From assembly GCF_025854275.1 (NCBI RefSeq), contig NZ_CP107567.1, positions 7,254,001-7,318,000 on the forward strand: DNA of 64,000 bases, in the 5' to 3' direction. Below are positions 32,342 through 40,198 of this stretch, piece after piece (the first letter of the stretch is position 1; each line of letters starts with the position of its first letter). Below the pieces are notes generated by a model. That model had not been told where the DNA came from. It did not search any database and worked only from the letters and a program-made list of their open reading frames with translations. The translations under genes were made by a program, and so were the position numbers. The DNA is from Streptomyces peucetius. GTDB taxonomy: Bacteria > Actinomycetota > Actinomycetes > Streptomycetales > Streptomycetaceae.

Positions 32342-34432
32342 ATGATCGAGAACATGGGCAAAGGGCGTACGTGGGTCCTCTCCGGCCCCGAGAGCAGTTA
32401 CGCCCTCCATCTCACCGACGCGGACGAGCTCGTCCACCTCCACTGGGGCGCCCGCATCACGGCCGCCGACGCCGAAGCCCTGGCCGCGCAGGGGCCGCCG
32501 CCCTACTGGCCCTTCGAGTCCCAGCTCGACGGCCGCGAGGAGTATCCCGTCGAGGGCGGCCCCAGGTTCGCCCGCCCGGCGCTGTCGGTCCGCACCGAGG
32601 ACGTGCGCGGCACCGAGTGGGTCTTCGACGGCTGGGTCGCCGAGGACGACGAGCTGCGGCTGCGCTTCACCGACGCCCTGGCGGGCCTCGGCCTGACCCT
32701 GCACTACCGCATGCGGGACGACTCCGACGTGATCGAACGCTGGGTCACCGTCGTCCATGAGGGCACCGGGCCGGCGCTCGAACTTCTCCGGGCGGACGCC
32801 GCCGCCTGGACCCTGCCGATGCGCGACGCGTGGCGGCTCTCCCAGCTGCACGGGCGCTGGGCCGCCGAGTCCCGCCTGGTGCGCTCCGCGCTCACGTACG
32901 GCGAGAAGATCATCGGCAGCCGGCGGGGCCACACCGGCCACCAGCACCTGCCGTGGGTCGCCCTGGACGCGGAAGGCGCCACGGAGGAACGGGGTGAGGT
33001 GTACGGCTGCGCGCTCGGCTGGTCCGGTTCCTGGCGGATCTCCGTCCAGCAGCTGCCGGACAAGGCGGTGCAGATCACCGGCGGGGCCGGTCACGACGAT
33101 TCCGGGCTGCTGCGGCTCGAGCCGGGGCAGACGTACACCTCACCCGTCTTCGCCGGCCTGTGGAGCGACGGCGGGTTCGGCGGGGCGAGCAGGGCCTGGC
33201 ACGCCTGGCAGCTCGCCCATGTGATCCCCGGTGCCCAGGAGGCGCGCCCGGTGCTCTACAACTCGTGGGAGGCGACCGGCTTCGACATCTCGGAACAGCA
33301 GCAGCTGGCCCTCGCCCGGCGCGCCGCCGGGATCGGGGTCGAGCTGTTCGTCGTGGACGACGCCTGGTTCGGGCGGCGCACCAGCGACCGGGCCGGACTC
33401 GGCGACTGGACACCCAACCCGGACCGCTTCCCCGACGGACTGGCGCCGCTCGCCCGTGAAGTGCACGGGCTCGGCATGCGGTTCGGGATCTGGGTGGAGC
33501 CGGAGATGGTCAACGCGGACAGCGATCTCTACCGAGCGCATCCCGACTGGGTCCAGCACCACCCCGGCCGGGTGCGCACCGAATTCCGCAACCAGCTCGT
33601 GCTGAACCTCGCGCGTGAGGACGTCCGGGACCACCTCTGGGAGCAGCTGGACGCCCTGCTGTCGAGCGCGCCCGTCGACTATGTGAAGTGGGACTTCAAC
33701 CGCTGCTTCACCGATGCGGGCTGGCCGGGGGAGCCGTATCCGCAGAAGCTGTGGACCTGCCACGTCGAGGGCTTTTACGCGCTGCTGGACCGGTTGCGGG
33801 CGGCGCATCCGGGCGTCGCCTTCGAGTCCTGCTCCGGAGGGGGCGGCCGGATCGACCTCGGGGTCCTCGGGCGCACCGACCAGGTATGGACCTCGGACAA
33901 CACCGACCCGCTGGACCGGCTGGCCGTCCAGCACGGCTTCAGCCAGCTGCATCCGGCCCGGGTCATGGCGGCCTGGGTGACCGACAGCCCCAACGTCCAG
34001 CTCAACGGCCGCCGCAGCAGTCTGCGCTTCCGTTTCGTCAGTGCCATGGCCGGGGTGCTGGGCGTCGGGGGAGACCTCACCGGGTGGAGCGAGGCGGAGC
34101 TCGCGGAGGCACGCGACTGGGTCCGGCTCTACAAGGAGATCAGGCCGGTGGTCCAGCACGGCGAGCTGTACCGGCTGCGGGCCCCGGAGGGCGGGCTCAG
34201 CGCCGTGCAGTACGTCCGGGGCGGGGAGACGGTCGTGCTCGCGCTGCTCGAGGCGCAGCGGTACGGCGAACGGCCGCCGGCGCTCCGGCTGCGCGGCATC
34301 GACCCGGCCGCCGCCTACGAATGTCTGGACACCGGAGTCGTCCATCAGGGCGGGGTGCTGCTGCACCACGGACTGCACACCGGGCTGAAGGGCGATCTGG
34401 ACGCCACCGTGATCCGGCTGCGGCGGATGTGA
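32342..34432 (+). CDS. Alpha-galactosidase, glycoside hydrolase family 36
   Basis: A 696-aa intracellular GH36 enzyme that removes terminal alpha-linked galactose from oligosaccharides such as raffinose or melibiose. Residues 1 to ~300 form the beta-sandwich domain; the TIM barrel begins near RPVLYNSWEATGFDISEQQQ. The nucleophile Asp is in YVKWDFNR (about residue 451), and the acid/base Asp in VWTSDNTDPLDR (about 519); FESCSGGGGRIDLG is also conserved. There is no signal peptide. ATG 32342 follows GAGGGG. It stands alone without sugar transporter genes, so its substrate uptake is encoded elsewhere. Confidence 0.93.
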   Translation: MIENMGKGRTWVLSGPESSYALHLTDADELVHLHWGARITAADAEALAAQGPPPYWPFESQLDGREEYPVEGGPRFARPALSVRTEDVRGTEWVFDGWVAEDDELRLRFTDALAGLGLTLHYRMRDDSDVIERWVTVVHEGTGPALELLRADAAAWTLPMRDAWRLSQLHGRWAAESRLVRSALTYGEKIIGSRRGHTGHQHLPWVALDAEGATEERGEVYGCALGWSGSWRISVQQLPDKAVQITGGAGHDDSGLLRLEPGQTYTSPVFAGLWSDGGFGGASRAWHAWQLAHVIPGAQEARPVLYNSWEATGFDISEQQQLALARRAAGIGVELFVVDDAWFGRRTSDRAGLGDWTPNPDRFPDGLAPLAREVHGLGMRFGIWVEPEMVNADSDLYRAHPDWVQHHPGRVRTEFRNQLVLNLAREDVRDHLWEQLDALLSSAPVDYVKWDFNRCFTDAGWPGEPYPQKLWTCHVEGFYALLDRLRAAHPGVAFESCSGGGGRIDLGVLGRTDQVWTSDNTDPLDRLAVQHGFSQLHPARVMAAWVTDSPNVQLNGRRSSLRFRFVSAMAGVLGVGGDLTGWSEAELAEARDWVRLYKEIRPVVQHGELYRLRAPEGGLSAVQYVRGGETVVLALLEAQRYGERPPALRLRGIDPAAAYECLDTGVVHQGGVLLHHGLHTGLKGDLDATVIRLRRM

Positions 34433-34491
34433 TCCGGCCTCCGCCAATTCCCTTTACGCGTACGGAGTCAGGGGATTCCTCACGGCTCGGA

Positions 34492-34505
34492 GTGACGGGC
34501 GTCAC
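34492..34505. promoter_or_regulatory. Candidate Crp-binding site
   Basis: GTGACGGGCGTCAC is a perfect palindrome apart from its centre and fits the pattern GTG-N6-GNCAC that I recall for S. coelicolor Crp. It lies about 340 bp upstream of the riboswitch. The Streptomyces rpfA gene has the same pairing of Crp control and riboswitch. Confidence 0.4.
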
Positions 34506-34837
34506 CCGGATCTGTGCCGGCGGGCGTCTCGGCGAAACCGGCAGGGCGCGACTTGATGGGCAAGTGCGGGACTAGATGCTCAAATGCATCTTCTGTCCGA
34601 ATTGGCTGGTTCGATATAACGTGCCCCGTAAGCAGGGGAGATGGGCTCCGGCTGGTGAGCAGCGTCATATTCGTGACGTTGTGTGGCCGGGGCCTGGGGG
34701 TGAATTCCGTTGCCGGCGCGGCAATTGAAGGAGCGTCGTCCACGGAGGGTGACCGGAAATACCCGGGTGATATCGGACTTCGCATTGCTCGCGGAAAGAC
34801 GCGGCTTGTCCAGGACTGTCCGACTCGCCTACGGTCA
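34506..34837 (+). promoter_or_regulatory. Long upstream region of the LysM/M23 gene with candidate promoter
   Basis: The best sigma-70-like pair is TTGTCC (34806-34811), 18 bp, TACGGT (34830-34835), which would start transcription just at the 5' edge of the riboswitch. Further up are AT-richer stretches (TTCGATATAACG near 34610) and an imperfect repeat CGTCA-TATTCG-TGACG near 34666. A 148-codon ORF running through this region and the riboswitch is not real. Confidence 0.45.
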
Positions 34838-35030
34838 CGCTCAATCCGGACGGACCGCCTAATCCTGCCGCCGGCCGGAATTCGAACCCACCCACGCGTG
34901 GCAGGAGCGGGGGACCCAGGTAGTACGCCGATTCCGGAAAATCCGGACGGCTTGGGGTGAAGTCGTGCAAGTCGCTCGACCGGGCACCTCCAGCCCGAAC
35001 CCGACAGCTCACCTCGTAGGCGCCGGAGAG
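34838..35030 (+). ncRNA. c-di-AMP riboswitch (ydaO/yuaA class)
   Basis: Directly upstream of a LysM/M23 gene are the conserved ydaO-class blocks in order: CGCTCAATCCGG, GCCTAATCCTGCCG, GTGGCAGGAGCGGGGGACCC, CTTGGGGTGAAGTCG, and CCCGAACCCGACAGCTCACC followed by GTAGGCG. These are the ligand-pocket and pseudoknot segments of the c-di-AMP aptamer as found before rpfA and other peptidoglycan hydrolase genes of actinobacteria. In this class high c-di-AMP turns expression off. Boundaries are approximate. Confidence 0.93.
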
Positions 35031-35040
35031 GAATGCGCCA

Positions 35041-35999
35041 TGCCCGCCAAGGGTAAGCACCGTCGTTTCAAGTCCAACCCGTTCACCCGCGGCTTCGTCA
35101 TCGCCGGCACGGGCGGCGCCGCCATCGCGCTCCCGCTGTTCGGCGCCACCGCCGCCGCCACCGCTGCCCCGGCGGCGGCTCCGGCCGCCGCGGCACAGAA
35201 GGCCGCTGCCCCGGCCCTCGCCGAGTCGGCGCTGCCGGCCGCCAAGAAGGCCCCGAAGATCTACACCGTCGTCGCCGGCGACTACCTGTCGAAGATCGCC
35301 GAGGAGCAGGACGTCCGAGGCGGCTGGAAGCAGCTCTTCAACGACAACCGCCGCGCCATCGGTGCGAACCCGTCGCTGATCCACCCGGGCCTGGAGCTGA
35401 CCATCGGCGCCAAGTCCAAGGCGAAGAACGACCCCGAGCCCCGCTCCGAGTCAAAGGCCCGCCCCTCGCGTGACGACTCGCGGGCCGCCGCGCCCGAGGA
35501 GCAGGCCCCGAAGGCTCCCGCGAAGGCGGCTCCCGCGAAGGCGGCGCCCGCCAAGGAGGCTCCTGTGAAGGAGGCCTCGGCGCCGGCGTCCTCGTCCGGC
35601 TTCAGCGCTCCGGTCGACGCGGCCGTCACCACGCCGTACCGCGCCTCCGGCGCGATGTGGTCCAGCGGCTACCACACCGGTGTGGACTTCGCCGCCTCCT
35701 CGGGCACCTCCGTCAAGGCCATCGGCGCGGGCACCGTCGTCTCCGCCGGCTGGGGCGGCGCGTACGGCAACGAGGTCGTCATCCAGCACACGGACGGCAC
35801 CTACTCCCAGTACGCCCACCTTTCCTCCCTGGCCGTCTCCAGCGGCCAGTCCGTGAGCGGCGGCCAGCAGATCGGTCTGTCCGGCTCCACCGGCAACTCC
35901 TCCGGCCCGCACCTGCACTTCGAGGTCCGCACCGGCCCCTCCTACGGCTCGGACATCGACCCGGTCGCCTACCTGCGCGAGCACGGAGTCTCCCTCTGA
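35041..35999 (+). CDS. Secreted LysM/M23 peptidoglycan endopeptidase
   Basis: A 319-aa secreted cell-wall hydrolase. A basic N-terminus (KGKHRRFKSNPFTRGF) and hydrophobic core form the signal peptide, cut near ATAAA-TAAPA. A LysM peptidoglycan-binding domain follows (about residues 75-125: YTVVAGDYLSKIAEEQDV...GLELTIG), then a disordered Ala/Pro/Lys/Glu repeat linker (KAPAKAAPAKAAPAKEAP). The C-terminal M23 domain carries the metal ligands in SGYHTGVDFAA (HxxxD) and GPHLHFEVRTG (HxH). It would cleave peptide cross-links in the wall during growth or germination. The c-di-AMP riboswitch in its leader ties it to wall/osmotic signalling. GGAGAGG lies ahead of ATG 35041. Confidence 0.94.
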
Positions 36000-36032
36000 T
36001 CCGTCCGGCACGCCGCACGGCACTGCCGCCCG

Positions 36033-36062
36033 GCCCCCGTTCCGCATCGGCGGAGCGGGGGC
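36033..36062 (+). terminator. Hairpin terminator after the LysM/M23 gene
   Basis: 13-bp stem GCCCCCGTTCCGC / GCGGAGCGGGGGC (one G-U pair) with tetraloop ATCG, followed by TT. Confidence 0.8.
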
Positions 36063-36125
36063 TTCCGCGTCTTCCGGCCGGGCCGAACCTGACGGGTGGT
36101 AAAGATCACCCCCCGTCAACCCCTC

Positions 36126-36141
36126 CTTACGGTCGCGTAAG
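36126..36141. promoter_or_regulatory. Inverted repeat upstream of the SGNH hydrolase gene
   Basis: CTTACG-GTCG-CGTAAG, a perfect 6-bp inverted repeat 30 bp before the start, followed by a further CGTAA copy (36149). It overlaps the likely promoter and may be an operator. Confidence 0.4.
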
Positions 36142-36170
36142 TCACATCCGTAAAGGAAAGATGTGCTCTC

Positions 36171-36962
36171 GTGGCAGACGATTCGAGAACAGAGAACAGT
36201 GACGCATTCGGGTCGTACGCGGCGATCGGTGACAGCTTCACCGAGGGCGTAGGCGACCTTGGACCCGACGGCAGATTCGTCGGGTGGGCGGACCGCTTCG
36301 CGGTCCTGCTCGCCGACCGCATGCCGGAACACACCTTCCGGTACGCCAACCTCGCCGTACGCGGGCGGCTCCTCGACCAGATCGTCGAGGAGCAGGTGCC
36401 GAGGGCCCGGGAACTCGCGCCCGACCTCGTCACCTTCTGCGCCGGCGGCAACGACATCATCCGGCCCGGCTCCGACCCGGACGACGTCGCCGAACGCTTC
36501 GAACGGGCCGTCGCCGACCTCACGGGCTCGGTCGGCACCGTCATGGTGACGACCGGCTTCGACACCCGCGACGTGCCGGTCCTGCGCCACCTGCGCGGCA
36601 AGATCGCCACGTACACCGCGCATGTGCGGGCCATCGCCGACCGCTACGACTGCCCGGTGCTGGACCTGTGGTCGCTCAGGTCCGTCCAGGACCGGCGGGC
36701 CTGGGACTCCGACCGGCTGCATCTGTCACCCGAGGGGCACACGCGGGTCGCGCTGCGCGCCGCGCAGGTCCTCGGGCTCGACGTGCCCGCCGACCCCGAC
36801 CAGCCGTGGCCGCCGCTGCCCCCGCGCGGGGCGCTCGAGGTGCGCCGCGACGACATCCAGTGGGCGCGCGAGTACCTGGTGCCCTGGATCGGGCGGCGGC
36901 TGCGCGGCGAGAGCTCGGGCGATCACGTGGCGGCCAAGCGTCCGGACCTGCTGCCGCTCTGA
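36171..36962 (+). CDS. SGNH/GDSL hydrolase family protein
   Basis: A 263-aa esterase/lipase-fold enzyme. Block I is YAAIGDSFTEGVGD (catalytic Ser), block III VTFCAGGNDII (Asn), and block V DRLHLSPEGHTRVA (Asp-x-x-His). No signal peptide, so it is probably cytosolic; SGNH enzymes of this size hydrolyse small esters or acyl groups on sugars. GTG 36171 is about 12 bases after GGAAAG. A 49-bp gap with a small GC hairpin (36991-37005) separates it from the convergent radical SAM operon. Confidence 0.9.
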   Translation: MADDSRTENSDAFGSYAAIGDSFTEGVGDLGPDGRFVGWADRFAVLLADRMPEHTFRYANLAVRGRLLDQIVEEQVPRARELAPDLVTFCAGGNDIIRPGSDPDDVAERFERAVADLTGSVGTVMVTTGFDTRDVPVLRHLRGKIATYTAHVRAIADRYDCPVLDLWSLRSVQDRRAWDSDRLHLSPEGHTRVALRAAQVLGLDVPADPDQPWPPLPPRGALEVRRDDIQWAREYLVPWIGRRLRGESSGDHVAAKRPDLLPL

Positions 36963-37011
36963 CGGCGGCGCAGGTCCGCCGCGGGCGGCGCCGGGGGCGC
37001 CCCGGCGGTGA

Positions 37012-37947
37012 TCACCGGGGGCTCACCGGATCGGCTGCCGGGGGCCCCGCCGGAAGCCGGCCGAGGAGGGTGGGCCGGCGCGGCTCGCCGGGGTCCGCCG
37101 CGGGGATCCGTTCGAGGACGCCGCCCGCGAAGACGTCGTACAGCGGCAGCGTCTCCAGGTGGACGTACCCGATGTGGCAGTCGCACACGGCGAGCGGACA
37201 GGCGCGGGGCCGCAGCGCCCGGCGGTACGTACCGTCGTACAGGTTGCCCAACTCGGCGCGGACGAAGTGGCAGCGGCGGACGGTCCCCTCACCGTCCACG
37301 GAGATCACCGACTCGCCGGTGCGGCACGGCAGCCCGGCGGAGCGGTGCGGGTGGCGGCTGTAGGGGAAGAGCGGGTCCAGTTCCGTCCAGGCGTCGGCCT
37401 CGGCGTCGGAGAGCTCGTGGCCCTCGGGCGCGTTCGCCCAGAGGTAGACGTGCGCCGGCAGATCCGCGCGGAGTCGGCGCGCCTCCGCCAGATGGGCGGG
37501 AAAGCCGACGATCCCCACACTGAAACGGATCTCCCGCCGCACCAGATCCCGGCACTTGCCGATGAACCGGTCATAAGGCGTCTGTCCCGGGTGGTAGGTG
37601 CACCACAGCGCGAGCGTCGCCGGGTCCGCGTCCGCCACCCAGTCGGTGCGGCAGCTGAGATTCGTCTGGATCGCCACCCTGCGGATGTGCGGCAGATGCG
37701 ACAGCTCGGTCAGCGCCTTCCGGTACCAGGACCGGACCAGCCCCTCACCCCACGGCGTGAACAGCACCGACAGCCGGTCGCCGCGCTGCGCGGCGGCCCA
37801 GGCGGCGAAGCGTTCCAGCGCCGCACGGTCGGTGCGCAGCTGCTCACGGCTGTCGCGTCGCTTCGCGAAAGGGCAGTACGGACAGTCGTAGTCGCAGGAC
37901 GCCAGCGGGCCCCGGTACAGCACGGTCAGGTCCATGCCCTCGCTCAC
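37012..37947 (-). CDS. STM4011-family radical SAM protein
   Basis: A 311-aa radical SAM protein, last of a five-gene operon. The cluster motif CDYDCPYC is near residues 18-25, followed by FAKRR. FTPWGEGLVRSWYR occupies the SAM-contact region. C-terminal cysteines (LPCRTG, RRCHFVRAELGNLYDG and RPRACPLAVCDCHIGYVHLE) look like ligands of a second iron-sulfur cluster, as in SPASM/twitch-type enzymes. The family is named after Salmonella STM4011 and has no known reaction. GTG 37947 overlaps the upstream stop (GTGA); ATG 37935 is an alternative. Confidence 0.87.
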   Translation of the reverse strand: MSEGMDLTVLYRGPLASCDYDCPYCPFAKRRDSREQLRTDRAALERFAAWAAAQRGDRLSVLFTPWGEGLVRSWYRKALTELSHLPHIRRVAIQTNLSCRTDWVADADPATLALWCTYHPGQTPYDRFIGKCRDLVRREIRFSVGIVGFPAHLAEARRLRADLPAHVYLWANAPEGHELSDAEADAWTELDPLFPYSRHPHRSAGLPCRTGESVISVDGEGTVRRCHFVRAELGNLYDGTYRRALRPRACPLAVCDCHIGYVHLETLPLYDVFAGGVLERIPAADPGEPRRPTLLGRLPAGPPAADPVSPR

Positions 37948-39344
37948 TTCGGCTCGTACGCGGCCATCGCGGCGCGCACCGCGGGTGAGAACAGCTCCGG
38001 GCCCAGCGCGTCCGAGTGGGCCAGTCCCTGCTCCGACAGCCGCAGCAGGCCGGGGTCGGCCGCCGTGTCCAGCCAGCCGAGGGCGGCGAACCGCTCCAGC
38101 TCCACCGGGAAGTCGTCGGCCGGTGCGGTGCCGAACCGCTCGCGGTAATCGGCCACCTCCATCCCCTCGGCCTGGAGCAGCGACTGGAGGAGGTGGCGGC
38201 GGCGCGCTTCGTCCCCGTCGACCCACCGGCCCACCGCCGCGCGGGAGAAGTCCGCCGTGGTGGTGAAGTCGTCGATGATGCGGCGTATCTCGCCCATGCC
38301 GACGGCGTAGTCGAAGGAGTAGTGCAGGGACGAGGTGTAGGAGCGGGCGCCGCACCCCAGCCCGATCATGCCGTCCGTCTGGCACGCGTGGTCGCCGGAG
38401 GCGGCGGGCGGGGCGCCGGCGCGACGGAACATGCGCATGGACACCTGCTCGTAGCCGCGGGCGAGGAGATGGTCGCGGCCCGTGCGGTACAGCCGCAGCC
38501 GCTGCTCGTCCCAGGCGGCGTCGGCGTCGGCGCCCAGCCGGCCGAGAGCGGTCAGCGGACGAACGTACAGCGGGTACAGATACAGCTCCTCCGGTTCCCA
38601 CCCGAGGGCGGCGTCGAGCGAGGAGAGCCAGCTCCGCTCCGTCTGGCCGTCGATGCCGTAGATCAGGTCGATGTTGAGGACGGGTATCCGGGCGTCCCGT
38701 ATCCGGCCGAGGGCGGCCTCCACGTCCGCACGGCGCTGCGGCCGCACCGCGGCCCGCGCCTCGGCGTCGACGAAGCTCTGCACGCCGATGCTGACGCGGG
38801 TCGTGCCGCGCCCGGCGAGCACGGCCAGCCGGTCGGCCGTGGCCGTCGACGGGGACGTCTCGACGGAGAGCGGCACCGCCGTGAGGTCCGCGCCCATCCG
38901 CTTCTCCGCGATGTCGCACAGCCGCTCCAGCTCGCCGGCCGTCAGGAAGGTCGGTGTGCCGCCGCCGAACGCGGCCGCCGCGAAGCGGACGGGGGAGCCG
39001 TCCCCGAGAGCCTCGCGCACGGCGGCCGCCTGGCGGTCGAGGGCGTCCAGGTAACGCCCGGTCAGCTCGTCGGGGGCGCCGATCCTGGTGAACAGGTTGC
39101 AGAAGCCGCAGCGCACCTCGCAGAACGGTATGTGCAGATAGAGCGAGAGCGCGTCCTTGGGCTCGTCGGCCCACAGTTCGCGCAGCGCGGGCCGGTTGTC
39201 GCCGAGGGGGCGGTAGGCCGTCTTGTGCGGATAGGCGTAGACGTAGCTCTGGTAGGGGCGGGGGACGGTCGGCGGGACGACCGTGTTCATTGCATTCATC
39301 GCATTCATTGCGTCCACTGCGTTCATTGCGTCCAGTGCGTTCAT
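37944..39344 (-). CDS. STM4012-family radical SAM protein (HemN-like)
   Basis: A 466-aa radical SAM protein resembling coproporphyrinogen dehydrogenase/HemW. LYLHIPFCEVRCGFCNLF holds the CxxxCxxC site with the HemN-like spacing, and AFGGGTPTFLTAGELERL, VETSPSTATADRLAVL and RVSIGVQSFVDAEARA follow the HemN pattern. Its reaction is unknown; it may modify a peptide or cofactor with its operon partners. The N-terminus is a run of MNA/LDA/VDA/MNA tripeptides encoded by a 9-nt repeat, giving five in-frame ATGs. ATG 39344 is chosen because it overlaps the STM4013 stop (ATGA), but translation might begin at later ATGs. Confidence 0.88.
   Translation of the reverse strand: MNALDAMNAVDAMNAMNAMNTVVPPTVPRPYQSYVYAYPHKTAYRPLGDNRPALRELWADEPKDALSLYLHIPFCEVRCGFCNLFTRIGAPDELTGRYLDALDRQAAAVREALGDGSPVRFAAAAFGGGTPTFLTAGELERLCDIAEKRMGADLTAVPLSVETSPSTATADRLAVLAGRGTTRVSIGVQSFVDAEARAAVRPQRRADVEAALGRIRDARIPVLNIDLIYGIDGQTERSWLSSLDAALGWEPEELYLYPLYVRPLTALGRLGADADAAWDEQRLRLYRTGRDHLLARGYEQVSMRMFRRAGAPPAASGDHACQTDGMIGLGCGARSYTSSLHYSFDYAVGMGEIRRIIDDFTTTADFSRAAVGRWVDGDEARRRHLLQSLLQAEGMEVADYRERFGTAPADDFPVELERFAALGWLDTAADPGLLRLSEQGLAHSDALGPELFSPAVRAAMAAYEPK
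39288..39344 (-). repeat. 9-nt tandem repeat at the start of the STM4012-family gene
   Basis: Seven imperfect copies of ATGAACGCA (variants CTGGACGCA, GTGGACGCA, ATGAATGCG and so on) form the first ~20 codons. The repeat creates several start codons in frame. Confidence 0.75.
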
Positions 39345-40198
39345 GCGGAGGCCTCGAGAAAGAAGTGTGCGTAGGGGACCGTCCAGACCGCTTCGTGGCC
39401 GAGCCGGTGGCCGGTGAAGCCGCCGTCGCCGTAGGCGGTGCCGTGGTCGGAGCAGACGATCGCGAAGCACCGGCGGCGGCTGCCGGCGGCGGCGAACAGC
39501 CGGCCGATGTGGCGGTCCACATACTCGAGGGCCGCCGCGTGCGTCGCACGGGAGTCGCCCGCGTCGCGGGTCGCGCCCGGCAGATGGAACCAGTTGGGCT
39601 GGTGCAGCGACGGCACATTGACGAACAGGAACAGCCGGCGGCCGGCCGGCAGCGCGGCCACCACCTGCTCCGCCCGCCGCACCTGCGCCTCGAACGACGT
39701 GGGCGAGGCGACGCCGAACTCCGGCTCCCAGTGGCTCTCCTGGAACAGCCCCGGCAGCACGGAACCCAGCGGCCCTCGCTTGTTGAAGAACCCGACACCG
39801 CCGATGCACACCGTGCGGTAACCGGCCGCCGCGAGTGCGGAGACCAGGTCGGGGGTGTCGAAGACGAACGTCCGCCCGTCGGTCGTCTCGCTGCCCGCGA
39901 ACCGGGCCGCGAACAGCCTCGGGTGCGGGCCCGGCACCGCCGGCGTGGGCAGGAACCCCGCGAACATCGCCTGGTGCGAGGCGTAGGTGAAACTGCCGGG
40001 CGCGTGCCTCTTCTCCCAGACGCCACCGGGCAGATGACGTACCAGATTCGGGATCCGGCCCGCGGCCGCCAGCTCGGCGGCGACATCGAAGCGGAGCGTG
40101 TCGAGCGTGACCAGCAGCAGGTCGTCCCGCCCGACGACCTCGTTCATGTCGGGCGGCTCCACGGCCTCGCGGCCGGGGGCGGTGTCGTGGTCAGGCAT
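39341..40198 (-). CDS. STM4013/SEN3800-family hydrolase (alkaline phosphatase/sulfatase fold)
   Basis: A 285-aa protein of the alkaline phosphatase/sulfatase superfamily. DDLLLVTLDTLRFDVA gives the first metal Asp and a Thr at the nucleophile position, and AIVCSDHGTAYGDGGFTGHRLGHEAVWTVPYAHFFL gives the DHG and GH metal ligands. It is shorter than true sulfatases. Substrate unknown. GTG 40204 (with GAGGAA 8 bases upstream) and ATG 40147 are other possible starts; all early choices overlap the STM4014 stop or lie next to it. The 3' end is coupled to the STM4012-family gene. Confidence 0.83.
   Translation of the reverse strand: MPDHDTAPGREAVEPPDMNEVVGRDDLLLVTLDTLRFDVAAELAAAGRIPNLVRHLPGGVWEKRHAPGSFTYASHQAMFAGFLPTPAVPGPHPRLFAARFAGSETTDGRTFVFDTPDLVSALAAAGYRTVCIGGVGFFNKRGPLGSVLPGLFQESHWEPEFGVASPTSFEAQVRRAEQVVAALPAGRRLFLFVNVPSLHQPNWFHLPGATRDAGDSRATHAAALEYVDRHIGRLFAAAGSRRRCFAIVCSDHGTAYGDGGFTGHRLGHEAVWTVPYAHFFLEASA

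Noticed and set aside
34514..34960. 148-codon ORF upstream of the LysM/M23 gene
   Set aside because: Passes through the c-di-AMP riboswitch aptamer, a structured RNA.
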